From the NCBI RefSeq assembly GCF_005217615.1, contig NZ_SZNK01000001.1:3740001-3804000 (forward strand): a stretch of DNA of 64,000 nucleotides, in the 5' to 3' direction. Source of the stretch: Brevibacillus antibioticus. GTDB lineage: Bacteria; Bacillota; Bacilli; Brevibacillales; Brevibacillaceae. The notes beneath the pieces were generated by a model. It saw only the letters and a list, made by a program, of their open reading frames with translations. It ran no database searches and was not told the DNA's origin. This document shows positions 60,414 through 64,000 of this stretch, piece after piece. Each line of letters opens with the position of its first letter. Positions within the stretch are counted from its first letter, which is position 1. Both the position numbers and the translations under genes were made by a program.

Positions 60414-61796
60414 ATGACAACATATAAAAAAGAACAAGACGCCAGCATCCGTGTCGGCCAGCAAATGACGCTCACGATCAAGAGCTTGGGCATTAATGGC
60501 GAAGGGATCGGCTATTTTAAAAGAAAAATCGTTTTCGTAGAGGGTGCTCTCCCAGGCGAGGTCGTCCATGCGGAGGTGACTGAGGCAAGAGAAAAATACG
60601 CGACCGCGCGACTTTTACGAGTCGTTGAAAAATCAGCATCTCGCACGAATCCCCCCTGCCCGGTCTATGCGGAGTGTGGCGGATGCAGCTTGCAGCACAT
60701 GGATTATGCCGCACAGCTCGCGAGTAAGCAGGAAATCGTCATCGAGTCACTGCGCAAGTATGCTCGACTGAATCAGCCACCAGTCTCCCCTACGATTGGT
60801 ATGGATAATCCGTGGTCGTATCGCAATAAAGCACAGTTTCAGGTGGGTAAGGAAAATGGTAAGCTCATCGCTGGACTGTATCAAACAGGCAGCCACCAGC
60901 TCGTCAACTTGGAAGGCTGTCAGGTGCAGCATGAAGCGACAACGAAAATCGTCCAAACAGCGAAGCAAATTATCGAAGAGCTCGGGATTCCGGTCTACGA
61001 CGAGAAAAAACGGACGGGCGTTATCCGCACGATCGTCGCTCGTGTCGCTTTTGCTACGGGTGAAACGCAATTAACACTTGTAACGGCTACCCCAGAAATT
61101 CCACGGGTGAAAGAACTGATTTTGGAGCTCCGTACGAAACTGCCCGAGCTGGTAGGAATCGCGCAAAACGTAAACAACCAAAAAACGTCACTCGTTTTTG
61201 GTGACAAGACCATATCCTTATGGGGCAAAGCTTCCATCGCTGAAAAGCTAGGTGAGCTGTCCTTCGACTTGTCGGCTCGTGCCTTCTTCCAATTGAATCC
61301 CGAGCAGACGCAAAAGCTGTACAATCAAGTGAAAACGGCTGCTGGACTGACCGGAAAAGAGCTCGTGCTCGATTTGTATTGTGGTACCGGAACGATTGGC
61401 TTGTGGCTCGCTCCTTATGCCCGCGAGGTTCGCGGGATCGAGCTGATTCCTGAGGCTGTCGAGGATGCCCATCGTAATGCACAGCGTAACCAAGCGTCGA
61501 ATGCCAGCTTTCACGTGGGTCGTGCCGAGGTCTTGATGCCGAAATGGGCCAAGCAAGGGACTCGACCGGATGTCGTCGTAGTCGACCCGCCGCGGACTGG
61601 GCTGGATGATGCGCTGATTCGTTCTTTGTTGGATGTGCAGCCGAAGAAGATTGTGTATGTGTCTTGTAATCCTTCTACGCTGGCGAAGGATGTTGGGAAG
61701 CTGATGCAGCGGTATGAATTGAAGAGTGTGCAGCCGGTGGATATGTTTCCGCATACGGCGCATGTGGAGAGTGTGACGCTTTTAACGTTGAAATAG
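60414..61796 (+). CDS. rlmD: 23S rRNA (uracil-5-)-methyltransferase RlmD/RlmCD
   Basis: Methylates C5 of a uridine in 23S rRNA (U1939-type site and, in Bacilli, a second one). The 460-residue protein has a TRAM domain (about 10-72), an iron-sulfur motif C82-x5-C88-x2-C91 with a fourth cysteine near residue 172, and the SAM site DLYCGTGTIGLWLA (about 318-331). The catalytic cysteine is in VYVSCNPSTLAKD. ATG after GAGGAG; an in-frame ATG six codons upstream is not used. The mobile element begins just past its terminator. Confidence 0.94.
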   Translation: MTTYKKEQDASIRVGQQMTLTIKSLGINGEGIGYFKRKIVFVEGALPGEVVHAEVTEAREKYATARLLRVVEKSASRTNPPCPVYAECGGCSLQHMDYAAQLASKQEIVIESLRKYARLNQPPVSPTIGMDNPWSYRNKAQFQVGKENGKLIAGLYQTGSHQLVNLEGCQVQHEATTKIVQTAKQIIEELGIPVYDEKKRTGVIRTIVARVAFATGETQLTLVTATPEIPRVKELILELRTKLPELVGIAQNVNNQKTSLVFGDKTISLWGKASIAEKLGELSFDLSARAFFQLNPEQTQKLYNQVKTAAGLTGKELVLDLYCGTGTIGLWLAPYAREVRGIELIPEAVEDAHRNAQRNQASNASFHVGRAEVLMPKWAKQGTRPDVVVVDPPRTGLDDALIRSLLDVQPKKIVYVSCNPSTLAKDVGKLMQRYELKSVQPVDMFPHTAHVESVTLLTLK

Positions 61797-61808
61797 TTGA
61801 AAGAGAAA

Positions 61809-61850
61809 AGGCTAAAATCCCTTGGTAGAACGGGAGTTTAGCCTTCTTCA
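61809..61850. terminator. Terminator after rlmD
   Basis: Stem AAGGCTAAAATCCC / GGGAGTTTAGCCTT with a loop of about ten bases. Likely the last chromosomal feature before the integrated element. Confidence 0.8.
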
Positions 61851-61873
61851 TTTGACGTTAGATGATGATCTTT

Positions 61874-62149
61874 TTAGGAAGAAAACAGGCGCTGACCACA
61901 TTTTGACCACATTCGATTCCAAAATGACCTTTTTTGCTCACGGACTTCGCTAATCATTTTCTCCCTTTGCTTCTTTCTTTTGCTTTTGGCATTGCCTTCT
62001 TTAGATCGTCTGACTTGTTCCAAGTAGTCTACTGTAAGAGTCAAACCGGGTACCTTCTGTAGTGCTAAATCGTATGATTGCTTGGCAGAAAGGTAACGTC
62101 TGAAATACATATAGTAATGAATGAAGCTTTGTTTTTGTGGATTAGCCAT
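61874..62149 (-). CDS. Hypothetical protein of the integrated element (91 aa)
   Basis: ATG at 62149 with AAGGGG upstream. A basic, helical protein; the middle KEGNAKSKRKKQREKMI is strongly positive, and the end RMWSKCGQRLFSS is encoded by the tandem TGACCACATT repeat. No family recognised. Might be a DNA-binding element protein. Not coupled to the recombinase operon. Confidence 0.5.
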   Translation of the reverse strand: MANPQKQSFIHYYMYFRRYLSAKQSYDLALQKVPGLTLTVDYLEQVRRSKEGNAKSKRKKQREKMISEVREQKRSFWNRMWSKCGQRLFSS

Positions 62150-62182
62150 TCGAGGTCAGCCCCTTTGTAGATATAAAAAAAT

Positions 62183-62464
62183 CTATATTAGCGTAATTAG
62201 TTCAACCCTCATAACACGATTCGTATCAAAAAATCGTATAGCTGCCCACATTGGATTTCCAATATTATCACGAATAAATTCTTCAATAGTTCCCTCTCTA
62301 AATTGACTCTCTGATTCCGCCCTTTTGCTTGTTTCCATTTTGCAAATCGTTCCCACTTTGAGTGTCACACTCTGCGTTTTTACCCCATGTTCGAATTTTT
62401 GGACTTCGCATTCTGTTATCTGTCCATTTCTTTCTTTAAAGTTCGTGTTATAAAAAATATCCAT
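62183..62464 (-). CDS. Hypothetical protein of the integrated element (93 aa)
   Basis: ATG at 62464 has AAAGGAAG eight bases upstream. The first half is beta-like (QITECEVQKFEHGVKTQSVTLKVGT), the second helical (EFIRDNIGNPMWAAIRFFD), so a small mixed alpha/beta fold. No family recognised. Placed alone between the small-gene operon and the 91-aa gene. Confidence 0.6.
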   Translation of the reverse strand: MDIFYNTNFKERNGQITECEVQKFEHGVKTQSVTLKVGTICKMETSKRAESESQFREGTIEEFIRDNIGNPMWAAIRFFDTNRVMRVELITLI

Positions 62465-62544
62465 CTATTGTTCTTCCTTTCATTGGTTGATGTGGACAAC
62501 ATATGATTCTTAGCCTATAAACTCTATTCATCACTCTAATGCGT

Positions 62545-62573
62545 CCCTGCCGACGCCTAGGGCCTCGGCAGGG
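62545..62573. repeat. Perfect GC-rich hairpin in the integrated element
   Basis: A 9-bp perfect stem CCCTGCCGA / TCGGCAGGG closes an 11-base loop CGCCTAGGGCC. No U-run on either strand, and it stands out in an AT-rich neighbourhood (gap 62465-62645). It may be a protein-binding, recombination or RNA-stability site. Confidence 0.55.
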
Positions 62574-62645
62574 AACCCCATTAAGAAGCCTTTTAAAAAG
62601 TAATACGCGAGCTAGCATTCTCATTCACGGGATGAATAGATTTTA

Positions 62646-62900
62646 TTACTCTACTCCAATACCTAAATGGGGATCATATTCTTTATCGAATACTGTTACT
62701 GGGCGAATATGTACAATTTCTTCCTTATTTACAATTGTAACTCTGTTCAATCGAGTTCTTAGAATAAACACTGCATCAAATGCACCCATCCTCATTTTTC
62801 TCTGAATTTCCAAGATTTCTTCTATCTGAGCATCCGTTGGTTGAGTAGATACCCCAATGAGCCTATGTCCTTCACTTGTTTCAAATAACATCTCTCTCAT
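62646..62900 (-). CDS. Small gene 3 of the recombinase operon (84 aa)
   Basis: The start codon ATG at 62900 overlaps the stop of the preceding gene (ATGA). The peptide MREMLFETSEGHRLIGVST runs into a helix and then two strands (FDAVFILRTRLNRVTIV), ending VFDKEYDPHLGIGVE. Mixed alpha/beta, no membrane helix. No family recognised. Translational coupling argues that it is a real gene. Confidence 0.62.
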   Translation of the reverse strand: MREMLFETSEGHRLIGVSTQPTDAQIEEILEIQRKMRMGAFDAVFILRTRLNRVTIVNKEEIVHIRPVTVFDKEYDPHLGIGVE

Positions 62901-63202
62901 ATAAAGACTCCCTTCTCTTCGTCTAAATCTAAATACTCCCATTCCGCATCATCTAAATCTAATTTCTCTAAAATTGCCCACCTGGTATCGTACAGGTCGA
63001 CACCCTTTCCCAATGCTTCGTAATGCTTTATTAGATGCTTTGCCCTGCTATGTACGTCTTTGTCGCTATGTGAAGAAAAATCAAGACGTGAAAAATCATG
63101 GTAGGCTAAAATAAGCAGTTCAAGCTCAAAATCATAATTTAGATCCAACATTGTTTCGAAAAAAACTGCTTGCTCCCTCGATAAGTGAATAATAATTTTC
63201 AA
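62897..63202 (-). CDS. Small gene 2 of the recombinase operon (101 aa)
   Basis: The start overlaps the stop of the upstream gene by four bases (ATGA), and its own stop overlaps the next start the same way. An acidic protein, KIIIHLSREQAVFFETMLDL at the start and a strongly acidic end (LDLDDAEWEYLDLDEEKG), which could mimic DNA or bind a basic partner. No family recognised. Confidence 0.62.
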   Translation of the reverse strand: MKIIIHLSREQAVFFETMLDLNYDFELELLILAYHDFSRLDFSSHSDKDVHSRAKHLIKHYEALGKGVDLYDTRWAILEKLDLDDAEWEYLDLDEEKGVFI

Positions 63203-63507
63203 TCCTCCATTCTATTATGAGTGTTGTTCATCTCATGGAAAGTTTTGCAAACCACACACCAAATCAGATTGTGTTCCTCTTTCATATGCTTTTGGCGGAT
63301 AGCTTCCAAAATTAGCGTTTCATCCGACCACCCTTTTGCAGTAGATGGATTAACATCAAATGGTATTCCATTTTTCGGAAAACCATTTGATTGTAAAAGA
63401 TCACCGATTGCGTAATAGTCTAAGGCTGAATCAAAAGGAATATTAAGTACTCTAAGCAATCTGGTTTGTGATTGAGAGCGCGGGATATCTCTCTTTTTCT
63501 TAGCCAT
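63199..63507 (-). CDS. Small gene 1 of the recombinase operon (102 aa)
   Basis: The start ATG at 63507 overlaps the recombinase stop by eight bases. The N-terminus is basic (AKKKRDIPRSQSQTRLL) and the C-terminus holds WCVVCKTFH followed by NNTHN, a Cys-Cys-His-His pattern that could bind zinc. A DNA-binding or excision-factor-like protein is conceivable; no family is recognised. Confidence 0.62.
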   Translation of the reverse strand: MAKKKRDIPRSQSQTRLLRVLNIPFDSALDYYAIGDLLQSNGFPKNGIPFDVNPSTAKGWSDETLILEAIRQKHMKEEHNLIWCVVCKTFHEMNNTHNRMED

Positions 63508-64000
63508 CTGTTCCCTCCAAATCACCACTATTGATTTTTAACGCTGTCTCAAATTTCCTTGCTGCCTCTTTTTGCATGTCACTTGTCACATGACTATACA
63601 CATTCATCGTCATCGCTGCGTTTGAATGCCCCAAACGTTCTGAAACGATTTTGACATGCTCCCCGAGCTTCAAGAGAATCGTTGCGTGAGTATGCCTAGT
63701 ATCATGGAAACGAATTTTTGGAACACTCGCCTTTTGTATCATTCGCCGAAAATGTCCTGTTAGACTTCGTGGATTAATTGGTTGACCAATTTCATTTGCA
63801 GCTATCAAGTCGTAATCTTCGTATGCACTCCCCATTTCTCTTTTGTGTATCTCCTGTTGTAAACGATAAGACTTTAATACCCCGACCACAGTGTCAGGTA
63901 TGGACACCAGTCGATTTGAACGGCTCGTTTTAGGCTCTAAGAAATGAAATTGCTGGTTAGAGTAATACAGCGTGTGGCAAACGCTAATTTTCCCCTGATT
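63500..64000 (-). CDS. Tyrosine recombinase/integrase, C-terminal part (5' end outside window)
   Basis: The frame is open to the right edge; 166 codons of the catalytic domain are visible. Residues near the left include the first catalytic arginine region KTSRSNRLVSIP, then the box HDTRHTHATILL (His-x-x-Arg), LGHSN, and the nucleophile Tyr in MTMNVYSH. These are the conserved RHRH-Y features of phage and conjugative-element integrases. A start codon at 63907 is internal to the conserved domain and is not the real start. It heads a coupled operon of three small genes. Confidence 0.93.
   Translation of the reverse strand, partial: NQGKISVCHTLYYSNQQFHFLEPKTSRSNRLVSIPDTVVGVLKSYRLQQEIHKREMGSAYEDYDLIAANEIGQPINPRSLTGHFRRMIQKASVPKIRFHDTRHTHATILLKLGEHVKIVSERLGHSNAAMTMNVYSHVTSDMQKEAARKFETALKINSGDLEGTDG

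Larger units (their letters stand above)
61862..64000. mobile_element. End of an integrated element (recombinase-bearing, partial)
   Basis: From about 61862 to the right edge the sequence is AT-richer than the rest and holds only a site-specific recombinase fragment and small unknown genes, all on the minus strand. The recombinase gene reads toward rlmD, so the attachment site may lie just past rlmD, between 61850 and 61920; the tandem repeat TGACCACATT (61893-61902 and 61904-61913) is a candidate. The other end of the element lies outside the window. Confidence 0.65.

Overview
The window looks like the chromosome of a spore-forming, aerobic Firmicute of the Paenibacillaceae, most probably Brevibacillus. 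This rests on GC near 50%, strong AGGAGG ribosome sites, Gram-positive leader RNAs (four T-boxes, an FMN riboswitch, a c-di-AMP riboswitch), a LiaFSR envelope-stress operon, FabL, YneF, PrpE, ComER and YugP homologues, and a backbone that recalls the B. subtilis yfhP-mutY-fabL-ntdP-ABC-hemL2-bcp-perR order. The species call is inference; no rRNA or tRNA gene was seen.

Region 1-10.3 kb: a GH18 protein cut by the left edge, perR with its own PerR box, nth, an NAD-binding epimerase, a PduO-type adenosyltransferase, a methyltransferase, an M42 peptidase, bcp, a winged-helix regulator, a HAD phosphatase, and proS under a T-box. Region 10.3-20.8 kb: ribU under an FMN riboswitch, a 31-residue holin-like toxin gene, an ABC-2 exporter, a PP2C-like protein, hemL, YugP, ComER, a 3-hydroxyisobutyrate dehydrogenase-like enzyme and a flavodoxin-fold protein. 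Region 20.9-34.2 kb: two MFS exporters, an ABC exporter, ntdP, a GNAT enzyme, fabL, a chemoreceptor, a cluster of four very short genes of YrzI type, a Cof-type phosphatase, mutY and yfhP.

Region 34.2-41.6 kb: a flavin-binding-fold protein, an operon of LigB-type dioxygenase, ECF41 sigma factor and AhpD-like protein with a recognisable ECF41 promoter, sodA, a TauE/SafE transporter, a nested inverted-repeat element of about 490 bp, and leuA behind two tandem leucine T-boxes. Region 41.6-52.1 kb: MFS exporter with divergent LysR gene, YneF, an amidase, PrpE, a six-gene lia operon that includes a methyltransferase, and an NlpC/P60 hydrolase under a c-di-AMP riboswitch. Region 52.2-61.8 kb: an OmpR-type two-component system, a P450, BirA-controlled bioY, small unknown genes, ilvA under an isoleucine T-box, and rlmD.

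Region 61.9-64 kb is AT-richer and holds the end of an integrated element: the C-terminal half of a tyrosine recombinase followed by three overlapping small unknown genes and two more orphans. The strongest threads across the window are RNA-level control (six leader riboswitches), oxidative and electrophile stress (perR, bcp, sodA, dioxygenase-ECF41-AhpD), cell-envelope stress (lia, c-di-AMP-controlled hydrolase, amidase) and several tiny genes that routine annotation would miss.
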